From positions 62,001-126,000 of the forward strand of contig JADJXA010000003.1 of the NCBI GenBank assembly GCA_016716065.1: a stretch of DNA of 64,000 nt. Reading direction: 5' to 3'. The notes under the pieces are model-generated. The model did not search any database. It saw only the letters and a list, made by a program, of their open reading frames with translations, and was not told where the DNA came from. Positions within the stretch are counted from its first letter, which is position 1; each line of letters opens with the position of its first letter. Origin of the DNA: Candidatus Leptovillus gracilis (GTDB lineage Bacteria; Chloroflexota; Anaerolineae; Promineifilales; Promineifilaceae). The position numbers and the translations under genes were made by a program. Below, in pieces: positions 19,460-27,216 of this stretch.

Positions 19460-19601
19460 CTGCAATCTCCTGTCAGTTTGTTTCTATTGTGCGCGACGTA
19501 AGTTTAATGGTTGCGACACGCGCCTCAGACTATTGATGCTTTTCCGCTGTTGCCACGTTACCGTTTTGGCATTTTTCGTACTCCTTGTTATCTCTGCTAC
19601 A

Positions 19602-19979
19602 TCAATCGGTTAGTTTCTGCTCTCTCGTCAAAACCGCGTTTTCATACACCTGTATTTTGTGGTTCAGTAAATCTAAGGTCTCTTGCATTTCAGCCATCCG
19701 GGCCAGAAGCTGGGTACGCTGTTCCTGCAAGATTTCTTTTCGGGCGTCAATGGTCTCGTCGCCCTGCTGCACCAGGGCGTAATACCCGATCAGCACTTCA
19801 ACGGAAAGTCCGGCGCTCCGCATACACTTGATGAAGTTGACGCGCCGCAGATCTAGCTCGCTGTAATCTCGAATGCCGCCATCGGTGCGGTTGACCGGTG
19901 GGAGCAGGCCAACTTTCTCGTAGTAGCGCAGCGTATCTACGGACAGACCGGATTGTTCGCTCACTTCTGAAATCTTCAT
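19602..19979 (-). CDS. MerR-family transcriptional regulator (125 aa)
   Basis: The ATG 19979 follows GGAGGTGCAAAC. Residues 1-70 are a MerR winged helix (MKISEVSEQSGLSVDTLRYY, then EKVGLLPP). Residues 75-120 form the coiled-coil dimer helix (LQEQRTQLLARMAEMQETL). There are no cysteine clusters for metal binding, so it resembles the AdhR/NmlR-like group that senses small organic stress. Its own promoter has the hallmark stretched spacer with an internal palindrome, so it is probably autoregulated. The aldo/keto reductase and EamA genes lie directly downstream on the same strand and are likely targets. Confidence 0.85.
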   Translation of the reverse strand: MKISEVSEQSGLSVDTLRYYEKVGLLPPVNRTDGGIRDYSELDLRRVNFIKCMRSAGLSVEVLIGYYALVQQGDETIDARKEILQEQRTQLLARMAEMQETLDLLNHKIQVYENAVLTREQKLTD

Positions 19980-19998
19980 GTTTGCACCTCCACGGGGT

Positions 19999-20029
19999 AG
20001 TGTAATACCTGGAGTTAACTCCAAGTCAA
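19999..20029 (-). promoter_or_regulatory. MerR-type promoter with 19-bp spacer and operator
   Basis: On the minus strand TTGACT (20029-20024) and TACACT (20004-19999) are separated by 19 bp instead of the usual 17. The spacer contains the perfect 14-bp palindrome TGGAGTTAACTCCA (20010-20023). This is the classic layout of promoters bent open by MerR activators. It sits 20 bp upstream of the merR-type gene start. Confidence 0.8.
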
Positions 20030-20408
20030 GGAGAAATTTAAAATTGGCTTGTAATCGGCCTAAAATCAGAAGTCGGGTAGGATACTGGCGAGTACCCTCC
20101 CCGACTTTTGCTTGCGGTATGGGTGACGCAGTTAGCGCTGCTGTTGGCAAAGCTGAAGATTAGCTCCGTGGTCGCGCCATTGGTTAGCCTGTGCCACATC
20201 CCCCAGGACCCGCGCCTGCTGTGCGGCGGTGATAGTTTCTAGCAGCTGCCCTTTATCGGCCAATAGGGCGCTCAAACGGCCGTATACCTACCCCCTCATA
20301 CGCCGCCAGCACCGCATGACCCTAACGGCCGTCTTAGCGTTGATTGTTGCTCTTTTCCAGTCCAACCTGCTACAATGATCCTCATCAGATGTGCTGTTTA
20401 CTTGACCT
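20030..20408. other. Intergenic region with hairpin and a coding scrap
   Basis: Holds no intact gene. A hairpin (AGTCGGG near 20072 with CCCGACT near 20100) lies after the stop of a 50-codon minus-strand scrap (20132-20288). The start of the MalT-like gene at 20409 closes the region. Confidence 0.4.
20132..20288 (-). pseudogene. C-terminal scrap of an unknown protein
   Basis: The minus frame reads YGRLSALLADKGQLLETI and ends with ANLQLCQQQR and a TAA. The composition looks like a helical protein end. An in-frame stop lies just upstream, so only about 50 codons remain. A hairpin follows the stop. I cannot assign a family. Confidence 0.3.
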
Positions 20409-23120
20409 ATGTCCACTCCGATTTTAGCCACCAAACTGTATATCCCCCCACCCCGCCCCGGCGTTGTCCCGCGTCCCCGCCTCATCAATCGGCTAAACGC
20501 GGGGTTGGCAATGGGTGGCAAACTAACGCTCATCTCTGCTTCCGCCGGCTTTGGCAAGACCACCCTGGTCGGCGAATGGCTTGCCCATTGTGGGCGGTTG
20601 GTGGCCTGGCTGTCGCTGGATGAGGGGGACCGCGATCCGATCCGCTCCATCGCTTACCTGATAGCAGCGTTACAGACGATCCAGGCGGGATTTGGCGAAG
20701 GGCTGTTAGCTGTACTCCAATCCCCTCAGCCGCCGCAAGCCGAAGCAATTTTGACGGCCCTGCTCAATGAAATTGCCACCATCTCGGACAATTTCATCCT
20801 CGTTCTTGATGACTACCATGTCATTGATTCTCAGCCGGTAGACCAACTCCTGACTTTCCTCATTGAACACCAACCGCCGCAGATGCACCTGGTTATCGCC
20901 ACCCGCGAAGACCCATCTCTGCCCCTGTCCCGGTTACGCGCCCGCGGCCAACTGACCGAACTACGCGCCGCCGACTTGCGGTTTACCCCCGCCGAGGCCG
21001 CTGAATTTCTCAACCTGATGATGGGACTAAATCTCTCCGTAGAAGACATCGCTGCATTGGAAACTCGTACCGAAGGCTGGATCGCCGGCCTACAATTGGC
21101 TGCGCTCTCCATGCAAGGTCGAGAAGACGTCGCCGGTTTTATCCAGGCCTTCACCGGCAGCCATCGTTTTGTGCTGGACTATCTGGTCGAAGAAGTTCTT
21201 CAGCACCAGCCTGAACCTATCCGCAGCTTCTTACTGCAAACCGCGATTCTCGACAGGTTTTGCGCGTCTTTGTGCAATGTTGTCACAGAGCGGGAAGATG
21301 GGAAAGAAATACTGGCTATCCTGGAACGCAGCAATTTGTTCCTCATTCCGCTGGATGATCGGCGCCAGTGGTATCGTTATCACCACCTTTTCGCCGATGT
21401 TTTACGAGCGCACTTGATGGAGGCGCAGCCTGATCGAGTAGCCACTCTGCATCAGTGGGCAAGCGCCTGGTATGAACAGAACGGATTCCCACCCGATGCC
21501 ATCCGCCATGCACTGGTCGCCGGGGATTTCGAACACGCCGCGGGATTGATCGAACTGGCCTGGTCAGCAATGGACCTCAGTTACCAATCCTCCACCTGGC
21601 TCGGTTGGGTTAAAGCGCTGCCTGATGTGTTGATCCACGTCCGGCCGGTACTTGGCGTGGGTTATGCCTGGGCGTTGCTGGATGGCGGCGAGCTGGAGGC
21701 CAGCGAATCCCGTTTGCAGGACGCCGAACGCTTACTGGACACCCCAACTGATACAATGGTCATCGTGGATAAAGCGCAATTTCGCTCATTGCCCGCTTCA
21801 ATCGCCACTGCCAGGGCCTACCGCTCCCTGGCGCTTGGCAATGTCGCCGACGCTGTAAAGTATGCCCAACAGGCGCTTGAACTCACCCCTGGAGATGACC
21901 AGGCCCGATACATCCAGGCCACCTCGCTCCTGGGGATTGCCCAGTATTCCAGTGGAGACCTGGAGGCCGCCGAGCATTCCCTGACCGATTTCCATACGCA
22001 CCTGCGGCAAACTGGTGAAACAGCGACCCTGATCAGCATCACATTTTTACTGGCCGACATCCGGGCGGCGCTGGGCCGCCTCCATGAGGCGGAAAGCATC
22101 TATCAGCAATCATTGCTTCTCGCTACCGGCCAGGGCGGGCTTGTGCCCCTTGGAACGGCAGACTTGTATCGCGGCCTGGCTGAGCTTTCCCTTGAACGGA
22201 GCGATCTGAAAGCCGCTGCGCAACACTTGCTGACCAGCCAGAAGCTGAGCGAGCAGACCACGATGACGGATTGGCCGCATCGCCTATGCGTTTCCCAGGC
22301 ACGCCTGAAAGAGGCGCAGGGAGACCTGGATGGCGCACTCGCTCTGCTTGATGAAGCGGAGCGCGTGACGATTCGGACCCCCTTGCCCGATGTGCGTCCC
22401 ATCGCGGCTTTGAAGGTGCGGGTCTGGCTGAAGCAGGGCAGGTTGGCTGAAGCCCTGGGGTGGGCACGTGAGCAAGAGCTATCGGTGGATGATATTATCG
22501 GCTACACACGCGAGTTTGAGTACATCACGCTGGCCCGGATACGTATCGCCGCCGGTAAAAGCGACCGGGAGGCAGGCTCTCTTGACGAGGCTATCCGGCT
22601 GCTGGGGCGTCTCTTACAAGCAGCGGAAACTGGCGGCCGGTTGGGCAGCGTCATTCAGATCCTGTTGCTGCAAGCCCTGACGTTCCAGGCGCAAGATAAC
22701 CTGCCCCACGCCCTGGCGGCTTTGGAACGCGCCCTGGCCCTGGCCGAGCCGGAAGGCTACGTGCGCATCTTTGTGGATGAAGGCGAAGCGATGCGATTGT
22801 TGCTTGAAAAACAATCGCGCCATCGAGACCATCCACTGAGCGGTTATGTGGACAAACTCCTGGCTGCCTTTACCCAACCGGCGGCTGCGCCAACATCAGC
22901 TAGCAGCCAGCAAAAACCAGACATGATGGAGCCTTTGAGCGAACGCGAACTGGAAGTGCTGAAGCTGCTGCGAAGCGACTTAAGCGGCCCAGAAATTGCC
23001 CAACAACTGATCGTGTCGCTCAACACCTTGCGCACCCACACCAAAAACATTTTTAATAAATTGGGGGTCAACAACCGGCGAACGGCCGTGCGCCGCGCCG
23101 AGGAACTCGATTTGTTCTAA
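20409..23120 (+). CDS. MalT-like LuxR-family ATP-dependent regulator (903 aa)
   Basis: The protein starts ATKLYIPPPRPGVVPRPRL, as MalT-like proteins do. A Walker A motif follows (SASAGFGKTTLVGEW, about 43-57), then Walker B FILVLDDYHVI and HLVIATREDPSLPLSRLR. The middle (about 340-800) is TPR-like helices. The end is a LuxR helix-turn-helix (LSERELEVLKLLRSDLSGPE, then TLRTHTKNIFNKLGVNNR). This family binds ATP and an inducer, oligomerises and activates transcription. It is followed by a strong terminator and then by a small gene often found after such regulators. The start codon follows TTGACCT with a TACAAT about 40 bp upstream. Confidence 0.9.
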   Translation: MSTPILATKLYIPPPRPGVVPRPRLINRLNAGLAMGGKLTLISASAGFGKTTLVGEWLAHCGRLVAWLSLDEGDRDPIRSIAYLIAALQTIQAGFGEGLLAVLQSPQPPQAEAILTALLNEIATISDNFILVLDDYHVIDSQPVDQLLTFLIEHQPPQMHLVIATREDPSLPLSRLRARGQLTELRAADLRFTPAEAAEFLNLMMGLNLSVEDIAALETRTEGWIAGLQLAALSMQGREDVAGFIQAFTGSHRFVLDYLVEEVLQHQPEPIRSFLLQTAILDRFCASLCNVVTEREDGKEILAILERSNLFLIPLDDRRQWYRYHHLFADVLRAHLMEAQPDRVATLHQWASAWYEQNGFPPDAIRHALVAGDFEHAAGLIELAWSAMDLSYQSSTWLGWVKALPDVLIHVRPVLGVGYAWALLDGGELEASESRLQDAERLLDTPTDTMVIVDKAQFRSLPASIATARAYRSLALGNVADAVKYAQQALELTPGDDQARYIQATSLLGIAQYSSGDLEAAEHSLTDFHTHLRQTGETATLISITFLLADIRAALGRLHEAESIYQQSLLLATGQGGLVPLGTADLYRGLAELSLERSDLKAAAQHLLTSQKLSEQTTMTDWPHRLCVSQARLKEAQGDLDGALALLDEAERVTIRTPLPDVRPIAALKVRVWLKQGRLAEALGWAREQELSVDDIIGYTREFEYITLARIRIAAGKSDREAGSLDEAIRLLGRLLQAAETGGRLGSVIQILLLQALTFQAQDNLPHALAALERALALAEPEGYVRIFVDEGEAMRLLLEKQSRHRDHPLSGYVDKLLAAFTQPAAAPTSASSQQKPDMMEPLSERELEVLKLLRSDLSGPEIAQQLIVSLNTLRTHTKNIFNKLGVNNRRTAVRRAEELDLF

Positions 23121-23144
23121 CTGGCCCGAAATCGCCAATACCGG

Positions 23145-23183
23145 CCCCGGCAGGTGTCATCAACCACCTGCCGGGGTTTTTTT
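23145..23183 (+). terminator. Rho-independent terminator after MalT-like gene
   Basis: A perfect 12-bp stem, CCCCGGCAGGTG with its complement, has an 8-nt loop and is followed by seven T residues (23177-23183). It lies 25 bp after the regulator stop. Confidence 0.95.
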
Positions 23184-23283
23184 GTTTTCCGCCATCAATC
23201 ACCACCTCTATCACATCATGTGGTGATGACATTTCCCCACCTCTGGCGGTATCTTAAGGGCAAATCAACCACGAGAGAAAAAC

Positions 23284-23547
23284 ATGAGGCGCAGAATGGT
23301 TGAAACGCCAACCCCGAAAACTCAATCTTACGAAATCCGCCTCAAGGGACACCTGGAGGCTCGCTGGGTGACGTGGTTCGACGGCCTGACCATCACGCTG
23401 GACGGGAACGGCAACACACTCCTGAGTGGCCCGGTGGTTGATCAGGCCGCCCTGCACGGCATACTCAAAAAAATACGCGATGTGGGCCTGCCTTTGCTCT
23501 CGGTTCGTTCCGTTGCGTCAGATACCGAGGAGGTTAGCGAAGCGTAA
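23284..23547 (+). CDS. Small conserved hypothetical protein (87 aa)
   Basis: The core reads YEIRLKGHLEARWVTWFDGL, then LLSGPVVDQAALHGILKKI and ends GLPLLSV. This is a small family I know as a frequent neighbour of MalT-like LuxR regulators in Chloroflexota, and it is so placed here. It is probably a small alpha/beta cytosolic protein of unknown function. The ATG 23284 is preceded by gagagaaaaac; ATG 23296 is an alternative. The terminator upstream separates its transcript from that of the regulator. Confidence 0.7.
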   Translation: MRRRMVETPTPKTQSYEIRLKGHLEARWVTWFDGLTITLDGNGNTLLSGPVVDQAALHGILKKIRDVGLPLLSVRSVASDTEEVSEA

Positions 23548-23626
23548 ATCCTCAGCCTACTTTGACCTTCAACAAACAGTCACCTTCAAAACAAGTCATT
23601 GGTATTCATTTAAAAAGGAGAAAAAC

Positions 23627-24352
23627 ATGAAAACCTTGCAGAAATTTGGCGGTTTCGCCGCGCTGTACATGGCAGCTGCCTACCTGATCGGAATGGTTAT
23701 CTTTCTCGTCATTCTGGACTACCCCAGCATTACCGACCCGGCGCAAAAGGCGGCTCTGCTCGTCAAAATGCCAATGGTCACCTTTTCAACCAACCTGCTC
23801 ATGTACGTGTTCTTTGGCGTTTTCCTGATTGTCCTGTCACTGGCGTTGTACGACCGGTTGAAGTCTGGCGCACCGGCGGTCATGCAGGTGGCAACCGCAA
23901 TCGGGATCATCTGGGCTGGCTCGCTGATCGCCAGCGGCATGGTTGCGAATGCCGGGATCGCCCCTGTCGTGGCCCTTTATGCCAGAGACCCGGCCCAGGC
24001 CGCGCTGACCTGGCAGGGGATTGAAATCGTGGCGAGCGGTTTGGGCAACGGCAACGGTGAAATTAAGGGTGGCCTTTGGATGCTTCTCGTCAGTTGGGTT
24101 GCTTTGCGATCTGGAGGGCTTCCCAAGGGATTGAATATTCTCGGCCTTTTGACCAGTGCGGTGGGCATTGTTTCCATCTTCCCGGGATTGACCGATCTAA
24201 CCGGGCTGTTTGGCCTGATCCAAATCATCTGGTTCGTCTGGCTAGGCATCATCCTTTTGCGTAGCAATCCAAACCAGGCAGCGCAAAATCAATCGCCTTT
24301 TCGACTTCAAGTTTCAACAGCCAACCAGGGTATTGGCGAGGTTGAGCGTTAA
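23627..24352 (+). CDS. DUF4386-like integral membrane protein (241 aa)
   Basis: The ATG 23627 follows AAGGAGAAAAAC, an excellent ribosome site. About six membrane helices are visible: ALYMAAAYLIGMVIFLVIL, LLMYVFFGVFLIVLSLALYD, ATAIGIIWAGSLIASGMVAN, LWMLLVSWVALRSGG, LGLLTSAVGIVSIFPG and LIQIIWFVWLGIILL. The loop between helices 3 and 4 has EIVASGLGNGNGE. The layout matches DUF4386 proteins, whose role is unknown. The frame remains open upstream to 23426, but that extension overlaps the previous gene and has no start signal. Confidence 0.7.
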   Translation: MKTLQKFGGFAALYMAAAYLIGMVIFLVILDYPSITDPAQKAALLVKMPMVTFSTNLLMYVFFGVFLIVLSLALYDRLKSGAPAVMQVATAIGIIWAGSLIASGMVANAGIAPVVALYARDPAQAALTWQGIEIVASGLGNGNGEIKGGLWMLLVSWVALRSGGLPKGLNILGLLTSAVGIVSIFPGLTDLTGLFGLIQIIWFVWLGIILLRSNPNQAAQNQSPFRLQVSTANQGIGEVER

Positions 24353-24390
24353 CCTCGTCAATTTTGAAAAGTAATCGTGGAGGAATGCTC

Positions 24391-25341
24391 ATGAAAGCAA
24401 TTGTGTACACAAAATTTGGCCCGCCAGATGTTCTTCAGCTTCAAGAGGTCGAAAAACCTACGCCTAAACATAACGAGGTGTTGATAAAAATAGTGGCGAC
24501 AACTGTCGTAAAAGAAGACCCGGATTTGAGAGCTGCCCCAGGTTTTAACGGTTTTCTGAAACCCAGACATCCAATCCTGGGGCAGGAGTTGGCTGGAGAA
24601 ATTGAAGCAACAGGCAGAGACGCGACCCGTTTCAAACCCGGCGACCAGGTATTTGGCTTTGATATGTTTGGCGCGTATGCTGAATACAAATGTATGCCTG
24701 AAAACGGGGCGCTGGCTATTAAGCCGGTTAATCTGAGCTACGAAGAAGCCGCAAGCGTTCCGAATGGGGCATTAACCGCGCTGCCTTTTCTAAGAGATAA
24801 GGGCAAGATTCGGAGTGGACAAACCGTGCTGATCTATGGCGCTTCTGGATCGGTTGGCGCTGCGGCGGTTCAACTGGCCCGGTACTACAGGGCGGAGGTG
24901 ACAGGAGTATGTAGTTCGGCAAATTTGGCATGGGTTCAATCTTTGGGCGCCGATCAGGTGATTGATTACACCCAGGAGGAGTTTACCGAAAACGGCAAGG
25001 CCTATGACATTATTTTTGATACGGTTGGCAAGCGTTCGTTTTCACAGTGCAAAGGCTCGCTGACGGATGAAGGCATCTATCTGACGACGGTCCCTAAGCC
25101 GGAAATTATGTTACAGGCATTATGGTCCGCGAAGAACAACGGCAAAAAGGCGAGGTTTGCGGCTACCGGTTTGAGATCAGCCGGAGAGAAGAGCAAAGAT
25201 CTGGTCTTGCTCGCGGAATTGCTTGAGGCGGGGAAGATAAAACCGGTCATAGATAGATGTTACCCGCTCGAACAGATTGCCGAAGCTCACCGGTATGTGG
25301 CGCAGGGCCACAAAAAGGGTAATGTGGTCATTACGGTATAA
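24391..25341 (+). CDS. Zinc-independent quinone/alcohol oxidoreductase, MDR family (316 aa)
   Basis: The ATG 24391 follows GGAGGAATGCTC. The N-terminal catalytic-type domain has MKAIVYTKFGPPDVLQLQEV and PILGQELAGEIEATG. The Rossmann part has YGASGSVGAAAVQLA near residue 149. The end VAQGHKKGNVVITV is typical of zeta-crystallin-like quinone oxidoreductases. The structural-zinc cysteines of zinc alcohol dehydrogenases are absent. Such enzymes reduce quinones or activated double bonds with NADPH. It stands alone after DUF4386, 38 bp downstream on the same strand, so co-transcription is possible. Confidence 0.9.
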   Translation: MKAIVYTKFGPPDVLQLQEVEKPTPKHNEVLIKIVATTVVKEDPDLRAAPGFNGFLKPRHPILGQELAGEIEATGRDATRFKPGDQVFGFDMFGAYAEYKCMPENGALAIKPVNLSYEEAASVPNGALTALPFLRDKGKIRSGQTVLIYGASGSVGAAAVQLARYYRAEVTGVCSSANLAWVQSLGADQVIDYTQEEFTENGKAYDIIFDTVGKRSFSQCKGSLTDEGIYLTTVPKPEIMLQALWSAKNNGKKARFAATGLRSAGEKSKDLVLLAELLEAGKIKPVIDRCYPLEQIAEAHRYVAQGHKKGNVVITV

Positions 25342-25399
25342 CATAACGCCCAGCCTGACGTTGTTATTCGTTTGGGGCGTGGTTCAAGATTGTGAAAAT

Positions 25400-25543
25400 G
25401 TCCTTTACAAATGAGACGTGTCATGCTGAGCGAAGTCTTCGGAGCGAAGCATCCCTATTGACTTGCGTGACCAAAGCAGAGGGATTTCTTCGCTCCGCAG
25501 ACTCCGCTCAGAATGACGATTCGCAGACTAATTTGTAAAGGAC
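25400..25543. repeat. 144-bp palindromic MITE-like element
   Basis: The ends are a perfect 13-bp inverted pair, GTCCTTTACAAAT (25400-25412) and its complement (25531-25543). Inside, TCATGCTGAGCG pairs with CGCTCAGAATGA and CGGAGCGAAG with CTTCGCTCCG. Core words like CTGAGCGAAG recur as dispersed repeats in many bacterial genomes. No open frame is inside. Confidence 0.8.
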
Positions 25544-25639
25544 AACTTTGGCTTTTTGCACCATGCCTTAATTTGGGGATCCGCTGACCAGGAATTGAGC
25601 TTGAGATGTAATTTATGATCTCGCTTACCAATCGTTTGT

Positions 25640-25756
25640 ATGCCGACCCAAGAGTATTTGACGGCCGAAGAGCGGCTGGCGATGATGCGCGGGCCAGAGT
25701 ATGACGTGGAATTGGACCTGTATTGTTTGTTGCCTGATGGTTGGCTGACGAAGTAG
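25640..25756 (+). pseudogene. Short coding scrap, possible GNAT acetyltransferase piece
   Basis: The frame reads TAEERLAMMRGPEYDVELD and ends at a TAG after 38 codons. The RGPEYDxELD-PDG pattern resembles the middle of some two-domain GNAT proteins. The rest is absent. The assignment is a guess from the short motif. Confidence 0.25.
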
Positions 25757-25797
25757 TTTGCATCATAGCGCAGCTCCAAACTCAAGTTGAGACAAAA

Positions 25798-26304
25798 ATG
25801 ATAGAGAAAATAATGATGAATAACCCACAACCTTCTTTCCGGTCAATTCTGTATCGGACTGTTATTTCTCATACTGTCACTTATTTCACTACCGGCGTTG
25901 TCGCTGCTATTCTCCTTGGCTATGCAACTCGAATGATCCGGCCAGATGTAGCCCCGATCATTCGAAAAATTACGGATCCGATACTGGTAGCCAGCCCTCT
26001 ATTTCAGCCATTGAGGGCTGCATTATTGGCACTTGTGTTTTACCTGTTAAGAGACGTTTTATTCAGCAATCGCAAAGGCTGGCTGATCATGTGGTGTATG
26101 CTTGTTGTTATAGGGATTCTTACGCCGTTTTCAGCTAGTTGGGGCGGTATTGAGGGAATGATTTTTTTCAATTTACCTTTATGGGATCATATAGTAGGTT
26201 GGCCGGAGGTGTTTTTGCAGACATTGTTATTATTATTATCAGTCATTCTCACGTACTGGGTAGATCTCACCCAAAGAGCAAACGTCTCCGTGTCATCCTG
26301 TTGA
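25798..26304 (+). CDS. Hypothetical membrane protein (168 aa)
   Basis: Four hydrophobic stretches are visible: YFTTGVVAAILLGYA, LRAALLALVFYLLRDVLF, WLIMWCMLVVIGILTPF and FLQTLLLLLSVILTYWVDL. Charged loops lie between them. No family is recognised. The base composition is distinctly AT-rich compared with neighbours, and no ACGGCCGT occurs for several kilobases around, which suggests acquired DNA. The start is uncertain: ATG 25798 and ATG 25813 are both possible, the latter preceded by AGAGA. A frame open further upstream includes sequence that overlaps the coding scrap and is excluded. Confidence 0.5.
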   Translation: MIEKIMMNNPQPSFRSILYRTVISHTVTYFTTGVVAAILLGYATRMIRPDVAPIIRKITDPILVASPLFQPLRAALLALVFYLLRDVLFSNRKGWLIMWCMLVVIGILTPFSASWGGIEGMIFFNLPLWDHIVGWPEVFLQTLLLLLSVILTYWVDLTQRANVSVSSC

Positions 26305-26363
26305 TGGGCTTCACTTTGACAATGTTGTTGCCGATACTTTTGTTATTGAAAATCTAGAGAGAC

Positions 26364-26498
26364 CTGCAAGTCCGCGTTGTGGATAGTGAGCGGATGCAAC
26401 TGCACATCCGTCACGCCAAAGGCAACCGCGACCGCTATGTCCCCCCACCGGAGACGGTTCTCCCCCTCCTGCACGCCTACTGGCTTACCCAGCGGTGA
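26364..26498 (+). pseudogene. Tyrosine recombinase (integrase) fragment
   Basis: Forty-four codons read LQVRVVDSERMQLHIRHAKG followed by NRDRYVPPPETVLPLL and end at TGA 26496-26498. This is the central part of a phage-type integrase catalytic domain, the stretch around the conserved lysine hairpin (KGxxxRxVPL). The first arginine and the final HxxR and tyrosine motifs are missing. It marks an old integration event. Confidence 0.7.
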
Positions 26499-26506
26499 CA
26501 CGACTT

Positions 26507-26549
26507 AACTTCCCGGAAGTTGATTGCAAGAAGATACTTCCGGGAAGTT
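26507..26549. repeat. 13-bp perfect hairpin between convergent genes
   Basis: AACTTCCCGGAAG (26507-26519) pairs perfectly with 26537-26549 across a 17-nt loop. It lies 16 bp past the stop of the GyrI-like gene, so it could end its transcript, although there is no T run on either side. Confidence 0.55.
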
Positions 26550-26565
26550 ATTCTTAGACGATTTC

Positions 26566-27021
26566 TTAGTTGTCCACAATCGGCAGGTACAGATCTAATA
26601 CAAACTCCTCGAAGGGCGTAGGCGGTGGTGTGAGAACTTCTTCCAACCACTGGTGGTTACTGCGCCGGTAAGGGCTATTTTCCGCCCAGCCCACCAGTTC
26701 CTGCCATGCCCCCTGGATGTTCTGCACACCCTGGCAGCGCATGACCGCATACAAACCACCGCCGAACGCCTTGATTGCCACGTCGCCCGACGCCTCCACC
26801 TCTGGTCCCACAGTAACCCACTGCTCATAGCCGTAATTCGGGCTGCCAGGCGCGGGATTCGGGTTGTTAAAGCCGAAATAGCGGACGCCGGTCAAGTTGT
26901 TTGCGGCGACAAAGGCCATCATCTTGTCCCAGGCGATGCCTTCCGGTTCCGGACCAAAGCCGTGGACTGCCGCCACGCGCAGCGGCTCCAGTTTCACAAT
27001 TCGCACATCGTTTTTACTCAT
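26566..27021 (-). CDS. GyrI-like/AraC effector-binding domain protein (151 aa)
   Basis: The first residues (VRIVKLEPLRVAAVHGFGPE) are the usual opening of GyrI-like small-molecule-binding domains. YFGFNNPNPAPGSPNYGYE, VGPEVEASGDVAIKAFGGG and LYAVMRCQGVQNIQ follow as in SAV2435/GyrI proteins, then WQELVGWAENSPYRR. The end FEEFVLDLYLPIVDN is the family's last strand. These domains bind hydrophobic or cationic drugs. No DNA-binding domain is attached. The gene is divergent from a WYL regulator, with a palindromic operator between them. Regulation by that protein is likely. Confidence 0.85.
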   Translation of the reverse strand: MSKNDVRIVKLEPLRVAAVHGFGPEPEGIAWDKMMAFVAANNLTGVRYFGFNNPNPAPGSPNYGYEQWVTVGPEVEASGDVAIKAFGGGLYAVMRCQGVQNIQGAWQELVGWAENSPYRRSNHQWLEEVLTPPPTPFEEFVLDLYLPIVDN

Positions 27022-27172
27022 CGGTTAGCTCCTTAATTGCGGTCTTAGGCGGTTTTGTGCAGCGGGCGATGGGTAACAGATGGCGCGTCTGACGACCATC
27101 TCCCCCACTTGCTGCCCGCTGCCCATTGAAACCTGAAGACCATCCATGATTGATGACGGCAGTATAAACAGC

Positions 27173-27199
27173 AAACCCTGACACCTATTGTCAGGGTTT
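27173..27199. promoter_or_regulatory. Palindromic operator, TGACA-N5-TGTCA type
   Basis: AAACCCTGACA and its exact complement TGTCAGGGTTT flank a 5-nt centre (CCTAT). It lies 18 bp before the WYL regulator start and about 150 bp from the divergent GyrI-like gene, so it is a good autoregulatory site. The same half-sites and spacing recur at 52888-52902. Confidence 0.75.
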
Positions 27200-27204
27200 T
27201 ATGC

Positions 27205-27210
27205 TAAAAT
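27205..27210 (+). promoter_or_regulatory. -10 box close to start (leaderless candidate)
   Basis: TAAAAT ends 6 nt before the ATG at 27217, and no Shine-Dalgarno sequence fits between. This spacing suggests transcription starts at or very near the start codon of the WYL regulator. Confidence 0.4.
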
Positions 27211-27216
27211 TTGACG

